Assembly: GCA_024364805.1 (NCBI GenBank)
Contig: CM044498.1
Coordinates: 129,777,744 to 129,800,074 of the forward strand
Source: Euprymna scolopes
Taxonomy: Eukaryota; Mollusca; Cephalopoda; Sepiida; Sepiolidae
Reading direction: 5' to 3'
DNA length: 22,331 bases
The notes under the pieces were generated by a model. The model searched no databases. It was not told where the DNA came from and saw only the letters and a list, made by a program, of their open reading frames with translations. Below, one piece after another: positions 10,588 through 21,004 of this stretch. A program made the position numbers and the translations under genes. Position 1 is the stretch's first letter; every line of letters starts with the position of its first letter.

Positions 10588-11298
10588 TACGGGAATTATG
10601 GTCGTAGGCTTCCGGTTGACGACCACATGGACTGATAGTGGCTTAAGTAGCAGAGGAATGCAGATCGGAGATCGGGCTTTCCACAACCAGGATTCGAAAC
10701 GATAGGCTTGCCTTTAATAAACAATTGAAGTTTCAAACCCATCTTGTTGTTATCGATGCATCTGTCTGCAGTGACCACTTTCCAACGAGATGGCAGCCCA
10801 GCGACCAGAAGATATCATAGGTTGCCAAGGCAACCAGGTATGTACGATTATGTTATTTGCACGTACACGTGTCGAAGACTTTCATTGCAAGAAACGATGT
10901 ATGGATAAGAACACACGCACACATATATAACAGTGAACTGCAAGTAAGATACGTAAGAGCATTCATATACACACTCACGTCCGTATAAGTAAGAACATTG
11001 ATAAGAACACACAGAACCGTAAAAGTAAAAATACACGTAAAAGCAAACGTAACAGAAACGTTTAATTTAAATAATAAATAAGAAGGGCACGCAAAAGCAT
11101 TTCATTTAACATATATAACACAAATAAATAAATTATTCTCTATTTGTTTATATTTTAAAATAAGCTTTTATTGATAAAAATATTTACGAGCTAAAGGATT
11201 TTGTTCATCTTATATTTTTAATTGCACGAATGTATCTTAAATTGTTCTTAAATAGACCGAACTATTCAGAATTTAACTTGATTATTCTGATTTATTTA
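10588..11298. other. Non-coding stretch, locally GC-richer at its start
   Basis: The 60-codon minus-strand frame at 10596-10778 has no recognised motif. A B-box-like GTTTCGAATCC lies on the minus strand at about 10690-10700 without a convincing A box. The rest is AT-rich. Confidence 0.45.
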
Positions 11299-11945
11299 TG
11301 TTACATGATAAGGGCTGTCCCCTTTTCATGTAAGTATAAAAATAGAGAGATTTAGTTAAAATTAAAATGAAATAGAATAGACGAAATTCGAACCTCGTAA
11401 TTAAGGTTTAGAAATAGATTACGAGAGAGAATTAGCAAATGGAATGTAAAAAACAAACCATTGTTTAGCTTAGAGATAAAATAGTTTTAAGAAAATAATG
11501 GGCATTGTCAATTCTGTTATGAAAATTTAATTGAAGAATGCAACTATCAGATAATTTTATAAACATCTTTTTAATATATTGAAAATATAGGTTACTGGGA
11601 ATATAGGTTAAAATTCCTTTTGTAAACAAAGGAAAAAGGTTTGGACAAGCATTTCCAGAACACGTGAAATTAGACACATATTTTAACATGTGTATGACGT
11701 CATGGAAAATGGGAAGTTCTCGATATAGTTAGAAACTTGAGAGTTAAGCGGAGAGAAACTGAGGAGAGAGTCTGAGGACGAGAGACGACAGTCTGGGGTC
11801 CAGACATTGGAGTCGAACGTCTGGAAGCGAGACTGTCACCTTTGAAAACTTTGAATTCTTGACTAAGAAAACCACAGCCGGTCGGAGAAGAAATAAACCC
11901 ATCATTTGTTTTTATAAACGTCGTCTTTGTGTTGTAATTCTACCA
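11299..11945 (+). mobile_element. Possible solo LTR (Ty3/gypsy-like), fossil
   Basis: The stretch opens with TGTTACATGATAAGG and closes near TTGTAATTCTACCA. It has an AATAAA signal at about 11890-11895 followed by a GT-rich tail, and a full CRE palindrome TGACGTCA at 11695-11702 in what would be U3. That order fits an LTR. No protein-coding remnant or primer-binding site lies next to it, and I cannot find a matching target-site duplication at these borders. The borders and the family are therefore tentative. It could equally be an unrelated repeat. Confidence 0.35.
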
Positions 11946-12228
11946 AAAGGAAAAGTGAAAATTGTCATTATGTCTTGTATATCATGTGTTTTAAAATGTC
12001 TTTACATACACAATGTCTCGACATCTCATATCTACAATGTGAACACTAAGACTGTCTCAACACTCCCTCCTCACTAACACTTCTAAGTATGAACATTTTT
12101 TTATGTATATGAATCCCATCATAACACGAACACAGAACGCAACACCTCTTTTAATAAGACTCTCTAAGACTCTAAGACTCACTTTTAATAAGACTTCCTA
12201 ACAAATAACAACAGCAATAAAGACAACA
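11946..12228. other. Non-coding stretch with degenerate short repeats
   Basis: TTTTAATAAGACT and CTAAGACTC phrases repeat at about 12147-12196. No gene was seen. Confidence 0.5.
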
Positions 12229-12230
12229 AC

Positions 12231-12283
<53 letters not shown>
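12229..12283. repeat. (AAT)n trinucleotide microsatellite
   Basis: About 18 uninterrupted AAT units, preceded by CAA-rich sequence. Confidence 0.97.
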
Positions 12284-12975
12284 GTATATAACATTTATAC
12301 TTTTAAATGAATACTAGAAGGTTGTTTTCTATATAACACTTAGTCTTTATTCATTAAAAGATTAATGTTTACGGGCTTTACCTTGAAGTAAGTACATATT
12401 ATATTTAAATTCATATATTTATTTAAAATGTTATCAAATTTATTTAATACTTACATACTTATATTACCGTCCTGAAAAATAGATATATTATTTAGAAACC
12501 CATTCTTAACATGAGGATGCAAATGTTTTTTTATTCTTTATTTTTAATTAACGGCCCAATAAAAACGACATTGTAAGACTTGAATTTAATTTGAAAATAC
12601 TATTTTAAAATTATCACGGTAACATAGGTGCATAAAAACCAAAAATATGTGTGAAATTAAATTTCTCATATTAAATATTTTCAGGAATTTTAGTAAAACT
12701 GTCGGCAAAAATTGCAAATTGAACTCACAGTAAAACTGTGATGAACTGTTCTGGTAGACCTTCGCCATTAAATAAACGTTTTTGCTCTTAGATTTGAATG
12801 CTCTGGTACTTCTTACACCCAATATCATAGCGGGCGATAAATATTATTGATAAATGCAAATTTGACAGGGTATAGACAAGTGAAAACAACTGCTCAGCAA
12901 GCATGTTTAAATTATTGAAAATCTGATATGTGTTAGAGTTTATGGTCGATTTGGTCAGGACATCTTTTTAAGGAC
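12284..12975. other. AT-rich non-coding stretch
   Basis: An 80-codon minus-strand frame (12586-12828) shows no motif I recognise. No further features were seen. Confidence 0.5.
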
Positions 12976-13345
12976 ACTGTGAAGGAAAATGGACCTAAAA
13001 CTATGAAAGTATCCATGGAATCAGAACGTCATTTTAATTTTACAAAAGAGACACCATATGAAAGCAACTATCTGAGACACAGAGTTCTTTCTAATTGTGG
13101 TGCAAGAGGTTCTGTTTATGCGGATCTAGTGTATGAATTCAACAGTGTCAAAGCTACTTCTATTGACAGCAATAATACCAACTCATGGTTGCGATGGTTG
13201 AAGGGTTGCAACGTTATAATCTAAAAAAAAGAAATCTTCACACAGTTGGTTGCTATTTGCAACATAATGAACTACCTTTCGGGGCCTTTTTTAAAAATAT
13301 GGATTGTTACGCACAAAACCTTCCAAGATTTAGTGTCTCTCGAGA
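12976..13345 (+). pseudogene. Broken fragment of an invertebrate multicopy gene family
   Basis: Two overlapping frames carry related parts. The first (12979-13224) contains ESERHFNFTKETPYESNY and ATSIDSNNTNSWLRWL. The second (13185-13394) contains RNLHTVGCYLQHNELPF. I recall proteins in many invertebrate genomes with an order like this: a CDGTNVNTGWxGG segment, then about 20 residues later a LHxNELPLRxLF segment. The NNTNS and HNELPF pieces fit that order and spacing if one frame change lies near 13190-13230. I cannot name the family. It is probably transposon-associated, but that is from memory, not shown here. The neighbours are non-coding. It could be a processed or decayed copy; no introns or start can be assigned. 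Confidence 0.4.
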
Positions 13346-14109
13346 AATATATGATCCAATTGTTTTCATGTGCAACCCCAAATATTATTACTGACTATTA
13401 GCAATCCTCTAGTTTCAATTTTGAAAATTGATGAAATATATGATCTCAGTTGTAACCAACGACTTGTTTATTAATACACAGTAGATATTTCTCGAGATAA
13501 TGTTTACTCTAGATATGCTTCCTGGAAAATCTGTCTTTTTAAACCGAGAATGATTGGTAATTTTGTCATCACAACAAAACTCCACGGGTTAATGCATTTT
13601 ATTGTAAATATGTATGCCACTTGTTGGTTTGAAATTAAAAGAAATAATTAATTCAACAATCAGCACGTACACATTTTATATGATCCTGACGATTAAGGGG
13701 CAGACATGAAATCCAACAAAGCACCCTATTACATTTTGTTTACTTCTTGAACACCATTTTATATGCCGTAGTCAAATCTGAAGAAGTTGAATAAAAGAAA
13801 AAGCTTAAGAAGAATTTTGGTTATTAGGTAAGTAAATATTTATTTATATATTATTGAATCAATTATTTATTCTAAGGTATAGAACGTGTTTAAAGATGTT
13901 TTATCGAATTTCACTATAAAAATTATGGCAGTACATATTGATTATTTTTAAAGAATTCAGTTAATCTTATATTTATTCATGAGTGCCGAGTAAGTCAATA
14001 AAAGGTTAAAAAGAAAAAAAAACTATTAATTCTAATTCCACACGTTGGCCACAATGGACTAAACAATATGTGATCTTTTTGAACCACCTAAAAAGAAAGA
14101 TGTTTCTAG
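13346..14109. other. AT-rich non-coding stretch
   Basis: Nothing recognised apart from AT-rich spacer. Confidence 0.5.
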
Positions 14110-14316
14110 GGAATTTCAAGAATCATTGATAAATGGAAGCAAGCTTTGCTTCACATCCTCAGGGCATGGAACGAGCATTTACGAACAGAAGCTTCACAAA
14201 CTGTATATGGTTTTCAAGCAAGGCATCACCATATTGCAGCTATGGTTTTGGGTCAGAAAGTCAGACCAACATATTGGTCTAATGGCTCTTATACGGAGCA
14301 GATTGAGTATATATGA
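14110..14316 (+). other. Unassigned 68-codon open frame
   Basis: Reading from just after a stop at 14107-14109, a frame runs to TGA at 14314-14316 and includes RIIDKWKQALLHILRAWNEH and GFQARHHHIAAMVLGQKV. It looks more protein-like (amphipathic, mixed composition) than the AT-rich frames around it. A second overlapping frame is also open here, which weakens the case. I know no family for it. It may be an exon-sized relic of a repeat or of a host gene. Confidence 0.2.
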
Positions 14317-14738
14317 GGTCCTATCATAAATAATGTTTGTTTATGTTCTGTATTTATGATTTATAGTTTTTATTATAACAGAAAAAAAGTTTTAAAGAAT
14401 TCAAATATTACTGCTAAATTCATAATGTTAAAAATTAGTTTGGTAAAGCAGGTACACAAATGGGAAACATATACTGTAAATAGATGGATATTTTAAATTA
14501 GAGAATTTCTTTTAAAAATATAATTTCTATAAAATAAAAGGAAGAAGGACGGAGGTTCGTATATGGAAAGGTTTTGAAATGTAAACTCAAAGTGAGAACA
14601 TATGTTTAAATAATTCATATAAAACGAACTATTAATAATTACCTAAACTATTTAGGACGTTGTATCCTTATGCTTTATATTTTAGCAATGGTATACTATA
14701 TTTATTTCTCTGAAGATTCTAGTACCTTTTCTCTTTCT

Positions 14739-14740
<2 letters not shown>
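14317..14740. other. AT-rich non-coding stretch
   Basis: Nothing recognised. Confidence 0.55.

Positions 14741-14820
<80 letters not shown>
14741..14820. repeat. (CA)n-(TA)n compound microsatellite
   Basis: About nine CA units (14741-14758) are followed by TA units to 14820, the same CA-to-TA order as at 8081-8158. Confidence 0.96.
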
Positions 14821-14822
<2 letters not shown>

Positions 14823-15508
14823 CTTTCATAAGTGCCCATTTAATTTTCCATTCTTTTCTTTTAATGCCTTGAATTCACTTGTTTCTTAAAGAATTTGAAG
14901 CGTGTCAGAAAACCATTATCTTTCTAATAGAACTTAGTCTGTTAGTCTGTGACGTTTTATCCAATTAAACTCGCAAGTCTTAAACGTATTTGCATATTTT
15001 TGCGCTGAACATTAAAACTCACTTATTAGAAAAATGGTAGAGAAACATGTAATCAAAACATTTGATTGGAAATGAATAATTATGCTTAATTATACACTTT
15101 CAAATGTTATGGATGATTTTTTCCTACGCAAAAGTCAACCATAAATTGTAATTACATCAAATAAAACGACCATGTTTGCTTTCAAATGTGGACATGTTTG
15201 GGCGGTGAATGGACTGCATTTGATCAACGGCCATTAACATTTTTATCGGCAAGGCTTTTTCTTTTAAAGTAATATTTTATTTGGCAAGTCTGGTTCGTTT
15301 TCTAATCAGAATATTTATAAGTTTTTGCATTAAAAAAACGATTGAGACTGTTTCAATGATTTAGTCTGACTACTAAGAGTCCTCGAGTTTTATAAGCCAA
15401 TAACGAGCAACGAATAAAACCTAAGTTTTATAATTGTATAAAAAGCAAGCTGCTAGGATGTAAAAAAAGTGTAAAAACTGGTTCACTCTGGAATTCTATC
15501 GAATGTGA
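14821..15508. other. AT-rich non-coding stretch
   Basis: No gene or element end was seen until the T-run that marks the 3' end of the adjacent minus-strand LINE. Confidence 0.55.
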
Positions 15509-16297
15509 TTTTTTTTTTACACAGTGATCACCACTTATCAAGACCCGGAAGCCACTCAGGGATAAGGGTTATTGCAAGTACATTACGTTAGTGTAGAGAT
15601 TTGATGGAGTGTTTACTTAAGGGGGCGGTTCATTAGGAATTTGTTAACATTAGACTTGAAAACATCCAAGTTGTAGTCCGGAGGGAAGCAGGCAGACAGA
15701 ACAGAGTTCCACAGGCGTGCAGTTCTAAGAAAGAAGCTTTGTTCATGGAATCCGCGTTTTGATTTAGGCACAGATATAGAGTGGGGGAAATTTTTCACAG
15801 TGGATTCAGCTAGACGGGTGTTTTTCGTGAAAGATTGGCGAGGGGGGACCAGAGATTGGAGTTCAGACGAGCACCTGCCATGAAAATAACGATAAAACAA
15901 GGATAGGCTCGCAACGTCTCTTCTGTGAGAGAGGGGTTGCAGGGTAGAGAAAAGGGCATCCCCCACTAAGCCACGAAGTCTATTTTGTACTCTGCCAAGG
16001 CATGATAGGCTGTTTTTGGCAGCTCCTGCCCAGATATCGCAACAGTATTCCATCCTTGGACGTACTTGGCTTTTATATAGATAGAGAATTGCATCAGTAG
16101 TGAGATATCTTCTGGAGCGGTAGAAGGATCCCACCATCTTTCCAGCGACCTTAGCAACAGACTTGATTTACGTGTTCCATTCCAGATCAGGAGTAAAGGT
16201 CAAACCCAGAAGCTTGTCAAAACACGGGGCCTCACCCAGATGAGAGCCATCCATCACAATTGATGCCAGATGGGGATCAGAGCGATGATGATGATCT
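15509..16297 (-). mobile_element. 5'-truncated LINE copy 1 (CR1/jockey-type), 3' end
   Basis: This is a non-LTR retrotransposon copy on the minus strand. Its 3' end is a short A-run (T-run 15509-15518 on plus), preceded by a conserved 3' UTR of about 100 bases that matches the second copy at 18190-18330. It retains only the last part of the ORF2 protein, beyond the reverse transcriptase core. The 5' end stops near 16297, giving the usual 5'-truncated LINE shape. Sample identity to the other copy is about 57 of 62 bases at 16120-16181. Confidence 0.88.
15613..16297 (-). pseudogene. LINE ORF2 C-terminal fragment, copy 1
   Basis: The frame reads from DPHLASIVMDGSHLGEAP through SVAKVAGKMVGSFYRSRRYL, LYLYKSQVRPRMEYCCDIWAG, LGRVQNRLRGLVGDALF, RRDVASLSLFYRYFHGR and LWNSVLSACFPPDYNLDVFK, ending in NRPLK and a stop at 15613-15615. 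This order (RxxLYxSxVRPxxEY-xxIW, RVQ-RLxxLVG, HRRxVASLSLFYRYxxG, FxRTARLWNxLP) is characteristic of the region after the RT domain in CR1/jockey-like LINEs. The segment is about 225 codons long with one in-frame stop (near 16170, where the other copy has Tyr in WNTYIKSVAK). No endonuclease or RT catalytic motifs remain because of 5' truncation. It is a dead copy but comparatively young. Confidence 0.9.
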
Positions 16298-16349
16298 GTT
16301 TAAATAAGTGAGTGGTTAAGGATTAGTTATGTCCTGACATGTACTGAGT

Positions 16350-17350
16350 AAATACGAGTATTACTACTACTCAAATTTATCCATCAACCAAACATAAATA
16401 ATAAAATGCCATTTCTCGACGTATTAGTTGATTGAAGCAACTCTACTAAATACACAACTTTAACATACAAAACACCTACAAACAATAACGCAATACTTCT
16501 AAATTACCATAGTGAATGCCTAGAAAAATTCAAAACTACCCTCATGAAACATTTGATTCACCGCTCATATAATATAGCATCAAGCCGACAAATATATTAC
16601 AGAAAAAATAACAAACATAAAACAACTCCTAATAAACAGTAATGTTCCCAATAAAATCGTCGATAAACGCATAAAACTCTATTTAAACTAATTTCACAAT
16701 AAAAGCCTAAACCCTAACCTAAACAAAAACGACACCATCAACGTACATTAAAAATAATTGTACGCATACTACAAAACAGACGAAAAAAATACCTAACTAA
16801 ATTAAAAGACAGCAGCCCAACCGACTAAAACAAAAAGATCACACTAATAATATATTATATTAAATTTAAAACTTCCAATTTAATACTTAAAATATAACAC
16901 TGCTACACTAAACCAAACTAATGTAGTGTATGAATTTATTTACTCCTTCAAAGAAAGTCTCCAAACCCACTCTAGAAACTCGTGCAGCGCATGCATATGA
17001 CACATAAAGACAACACTCTACCGACAACTAACCTATCATTTAGCTGACAATAGCGCTATAAAACAACACTTAACATTCCACGATAAAAGCCTACAGTCGT
17101 ACCACATTAGAAATATGTTAACTATAAATACTAAATCCGATATCTTAACAACTACAGACGACGATGAAATTAAGAAAAACCATACTTATAAAACAAAACA
17201 ACAAAACTACAGCCTTTTTAAACTGGATCACATTTAACGCCGGGAAAAATATACTAACAGAATGTAATAACAAACATAGAACTAAATTAATAAACAAGGA
17301 AATAGGAAAATCAAAACTAAAACTAAAATAAAATAAAAATATTTCGCCAC
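16350..17350 (+). mobile_element. Heavily decayed Penelope-like element, second family
   Basis: Plus-strand fragments read MPFLDVLVD at 16406, a typical PLE reverse-transcriptase C-terminal motif. They are followed by YKTPTNNNAILLNYHSE-like and LMKHLIHRSYNIASS-like pieces. GIY-YIG-type pieces appear near 16930-17100 (a VVYEF-like start, then a LTYHLSDNSAIKQHL-like piece), and a TFNAGKNILTE end lies near 17236-17268. The order RT C-terminus, linker, GIY-YIG matches PLEs, but the motifs differ from those of the PLE at 20275-21850, so it is another family. It is a fossil, truncated at the 5' end, with many breaks (well over ten), and probably old. The 3' border is uncertain and could extend past 17400. 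Confidence 0.7.
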
Positions 17351-17386
17351 CAACCCTCCTGAATCGAGCTTTATAGCCAATTAAAT

Positions 17387-17399
17387 ATATATATATATA
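17387..17399. repeat. Short (TA)n tract
   Basis: A minor TA run just past the decayed PLE. Confidence 0.8.
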
Positions 17400-17674
17400 A
17401 ATACACCAAGCCTCAAAGGAAAAGAAAAGGAAAGGAAAACAACAACAATTGATCCTGAGGATTATCGGATGCACTGTCAGAATGCGCTTGAGAAAAATAT
17501 GGACAAAAAACAACTTTTGGGCTCCAATCTATATAATATGCCTGCCGAAATTAAAAAGGTCGTTCGTCAAATCGAAAGGATATTAAGAAAGGTCGGAAAA
17601 AGAATAACTCTGTCGTGTTCAATCAAACGTGTCTCTCTCTCCTCTCTCTTCCTCTCTGTCGCTGTATTTCACTT
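17400..17674. other. Unassigned stretch, possible PLE tail
   Basis: A purine-rich piece (17414-17440) is followed by a mixed-composition stretch (about 17450-17600) with a plus-strand open frame that includes NMPAEIKKVVRQIERILRKV. I cannot place it. It could be 3' sequence of the decayed PLE or independent. Confidence 0.3.

Positions 17675-17748
<74 letters not shown>
17675..17748. repeat. (CT)n-(TA)n compound microsatellite
   Basis: CT repeats (17675-17693) run into TA repeats to 17748. The surrounding CTCT-rich DNA explains the Ser/Leu-rich frame. Confidence 0.95.
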
Positions 17749-17749
<1 letters not shown>

Positions 17750-18166
17750 CCGACGTGAAGCAACAGTGAGCATGACCGGTACAAGGTGGGTAGCTATTTA
17801 AGAATATTATATAATGTATCTAATGCGCTGGGATGTAGCAACGTATTCGCGTGTAATCTAGTCGGAGAAATGCACTATCAGTATTTGTTAAGAAATATAT
17901 TTAGGAAAAGAGTTCTGATGTAAAACCATACCTGTCTGCTGGGTCTTGTGGACCCCATTGTACTGACTAAGATGAGGAATCGTACCAAAACTAGGGATGG
18001 TTGTAAACAATGTAGTTGTAAACAATGTAGTCATAGTAATAACGTTGAACAATGAGATTTTAAAAAAAAGCATAATTTATGTCATAATAAGAGACAAACA
18101 ATATTGTAGAATCATGCCATATCTTCGATTAAATGCCTTGCCCCTAAAAGCCTATGCAGGTTAAGT
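17749..18166. other. Non-coding stretch
   Basis: A short direct repeat, TTGTAAACAATGTAGT, occurs twice at about 18001-18031. Nothing else was recognised. Confidence 0.5.
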
Positions 18167-19460
18167 TATTTTTTTATTTTTTTATTGTTTAACATGGAAA
18201 TCACCACTTATCAAGGCCCGGAAGCCACTCGGGGATAATGGTTATTGCCTGTACAGTAATCACTGGGATTATATCGTAGTAATCGTAAATCTTGGAGATT
18301 TGATAAAGAGTTTTACTTAAGGGGTCGGTTCATCAAGAATTTGTTTATGTTGGACTTGAAGACATCCAAGTTGTAGTCAGATGGGAAACAGGTAGACGAA
18401 ATAGAGTTCCACTGGCGTGCACTTCTAAGAAAGAAGCTTTATTCATGAAATATACATTTTGGTTTGAGCACAGTTAAAGAGTGGGGAAAATTTTGACAGC
18501 TAGACGGGTGCTTTTCGTGAAAGATTGGAGATGAGGGACCAGCGAGTGGAGTTCAGACGAGCACTTGCCATGGAAATAACGATAAAACAAAGACAGGCTC
18601 GCAACGCATCTTCTGCGGGAGTCTATCTTGTACTCTGTCAAGATAGGCTTTTTTAGAAGATCCTGCCCAGATGTCGCAACTATACTCCACCTTTGAACGT
18701 ACTTGGCTGTTATATAGATAGAGAATTGCATCAGCAGTGAGATATCTTCTGGAGCGGTAGAAGAATTCCACCATATTTCCAGCGACCTTGGCAACAGACT
18801 TGATGTACGTGTTCCATTTCTCCCCTAGACGAAAGCCATCCATTTCCATTGATGCCGATAGGGAGCAGAACATTGATGATGTAAAGATACGAACTTGGTT
18901 TTAATTGCATTAAAAGTAACCAGCAACCTCTTCCCCCACTGTACCGTGCGCTCACGATCAGAGGAGAGGGAATCAGACAGAACTTTGTCATTTACGGCAT
19001 GTGATTTGTTGCCATAGATGGTCGTGTCATCAGCATAGATGCCAACAAATTATTTAAGTATGTATTTTGGGAGATCATTGATGTAGATGAGGGGGAGAGT
19101 TGGGCCCACGAATGACCTCTGAGGGATTCCAGCATTACTACTACTCTTATGAACGTATCAGAGAGAAATGATGTAATGTTTGAGAAAACATTTCCAGTTG
19201 TACCGTAGCTGGAAATCTTATGCCATACCTTATCGAAGGCTGTTGATATATAAAGAGCAACTGCCCTAGAAACGAAGCCTTTGTCGAGAGATTTACTAAT
19301 CCTATGAGATATAACCGTTAGCAAATCTTCAGTAGATCTGGCAAGAACGGAAACCATATTGCATATCACTAAGAAGGTTATTTCTGCTGAGGTGGTTGAC
19401 TACTTCTCTATTTAATATGGATTCCGGCAACTTGCTCGTGTATGAACTGTAATGTTGTCC
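18167..19460 (-). mobile_element. 5'-truncated LINE copy 2 (CR1/jockey-type)
   Basis: This is the same LINE family and orientation as 15509-16297 but longer. The 3' end is an A-rich tail with AATAAAAAAATAA character (18167-18190 on plus). The 3' UTR and ORF2 C-terminus match copy 1, and the element then continues into the reverse transcriptase domain before breaking off near 19460. The apurinic endonuclease domain and ORF1 are absent. Confidence 0.9.
18330..19460 (-). pseudogene. LINE ORF2 (reverse transcriptase) pseudogene, copy 2
   Basis: In order on the minus strand: LPESILNREVVNHLSRNNLL and MQYGFRS (RT fingers), VALYISTAFDKVWH (motif A, where the first, catalytic Asp of the usual LDxSxAFD reads Tyr at 19250-19252), FVGIYADDTTIYGNKSHAV with the YADD box at 19026-19037, then RTVQWGKRLLVTFNAIKTKF and the post-RT region SRRYLTADAILYLYNSQV. 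Compared with copy 1 it lacks about 50 bases after GFRLGE and about 47 bases after RVQDRL, and has a smaller loss near 18497. It also lacks a few codons after KVWHK. Several stops and frame changes are present. Inactive. Confidence 0.88.
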
Positions 19461-20086
19461 GTTAGGGGGGGGGCGTAATGCCGTAATCCTTAATTTACAT
19501 ACATACAAAAACACGTGAATTATGCTTTACATATCTCATTAATAATCTATTCGCAGACTAACTGTAGTACATCTTCAGTGGGCTCTGATGTATGTCTGTG
19601 TATATATTTAGTTTTAACAAGAAATCACATTCATGCAGTATTCTCCCAGCTTACCGCTGGAAATGGGTCGCGTTTACATTTTTTTTTTGCCTCATATTTG
19701 ACGATCAAAGAAGCCCACAAATAATTACCACTGAGTTGCTGATCTGTGGAGCATAATAAGTCTCTCAATGTCCAATTTCATTTTATTTTACTTATATTGC
19801 TTGATGAGGTGCAGAAAGAATAGCACTCTATAATATTAAAAGATCGATTAAACACATGATTTTTACTTGTTTAGAGTAATCGTATATGACTAAAGCTTCG
19901 ATTCGCAGAGACATAGCGTTGCTATTTATGTAAAAATACAAACTTTAATATGATTTTATATAATTTTCTTAATGTTGTCATGTTTCTGTAAAATAGGAAG
20001 ATTTTGTATCTTTATCAATACAATTCTTAGTTGCTTGATTTTTCTTAAGACAATATTATATAACGAATATTAATTATATTTAAACA
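19461..20086. other. Non-coding stretch
   Basis: It contains a run of nine G at about 19466-19474 at the LINE 5' edge. The short plus frame at 19515-19724 has no recognised motif. No other feature. Confidence 0.5.
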
Positions 20087-20120
20087 GAGAGAGAGAAAGT
20101 GAGAGAGGGAGAGAGAAAGA
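20087..20120. repeat. (GA)n low-complexity tract
   Basis: An interrupted GA repeat. Confidence 0.85.
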
Positions 20121-20238
20121 TAAAGTTATGAAAATTAAGCTTTCACCCTATGTATTGAGCACTGTTGAAATAAATACTGAGTAATATACGCATAAAATTA
20201 TAGATTCGTATATCAATTTATATGATTAAATAAAGTAA

Positions 20239-20239
<1 letters not shown>

Positions 20240-20274
<35 letters not shown>
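20240..20274. repeat. (TA)n microsatellite at PLE 5' edge
   Basis: A TA run that ends exactly where Penelope-like sequence begins. Confidence 0.95.
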
Positions 20275-20276
<2 letters not shown>

Positions 20277-20671
20277 TACCGAAAACCAGCCAGCCGAAGT
20301 ATATGTGTACACTACAAGTTGGCCCTCCCTACTAAGGCCATCAACGGATATGCTAGGAATGAGATAACCCGCATCCAAAACAAATGCAGCAAGCCAAAAG
20401 ACAAGACAGAATGCACAAAACGGTTCCAATAGGTCCTAGAGACAAACGGATACACAAGCACTGTCATTAAACACCTTTGGAACACGGGAAAACGTGTAAG
20501 AATCTTCCCCACCAATACTAGCTTCCTTAAAATGCCCCACCTCAGCGACAAGATCACAACGGCTATCCGCAGGGCTATCAGAAGAGAGGGTCTCAATATG
20601 CAACTAGTCCACTCTGGGCCATCCCTTAGACAGAAACTCTCTAAATGTAGGCACAACGAGGATCCACAACC

Positions 20672-21004
20672 ATAGAAATAGCAAATTGCCCCGTATACCC
20701 CGCAACAATCTGCCACCGTCCACACGTAGTATACAGACGAGAATGCTCTGCCTGCGGTAAATTCTACGTGGGCAGCAACACGAGACCCTTACACATAAGA
20801 GTAAAGGAACACACACATACACAAGCATCATCATTCCGCAAACACCTCCACACCTGCAGAAACACTAATACATCTATTACAGTCGATATTTTAACCACAG
20901 AACGCAATATTGGGAATCTTCGCGTAAAAGAATCATTACTAATATCCAAATTACGGCCAGAACTCAACAACAGACTGGAGCTCGGATCTTCATTCATTAT
21001 ATAA
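20672..21004 (+). pseudogene. PLE GIY-YIG endonuclease domain fragment
   Basis: A single open stretch reads CPVYPATICHRPHVVYRREC, then SACGKFYVGSNTRPLHIRVK, a KHLHTC segment, and ends LRVKESLLISKLRPELNNRL with a stop at 21002-21004. VVY and FYVG correspond to the GIY and YIG motifs, Arg in TRPLHIR to the conserved arginine, and Glu in VKESLLI to the metal-binding glutamate. The CxxC pair and the downstream His/Cys fit the zinc-binding feature known in PLE endonucleases. In the family this domain nicks target DNA to prime reverse transcription. Here it is detached from an RT core and is part of a dead copy. Confidence 0.88.

Noticed and set aside
10596-10778. Possible tRNA-derived element from a B-box-like GTTTCGAATCC
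   Set aside because: One mismatch to the B box and no A box at the right distance. Too weak to call.
3172-12283. CRISPR-like arrays among the repeats
   Set aside because: Repeats are contiguous microsatellites or minisatellites without unique spacers, and the mobile elements present are animal types.
16702-16724. Telomere-like CCTAAACCCTAACCTAAAC
   Set aside because: It is a single degenerate stretch inside the decayed PLE coding region, with no array of TTAGGG-type units.
17145-17513. 122-codon Phe/Leu-rich minus-strand frame
   Set aside because: It is the antisense of A-rich, decayed PLE sequence and a short TA tract. The hydrophobic composition comes from T-rich codons.
20312-20834. Cys/Val/Leu-rich minus-strand frames of 76-137 codons
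   Set aside because: They are antisense shadows of the plus-strand Penelope-like coding region.
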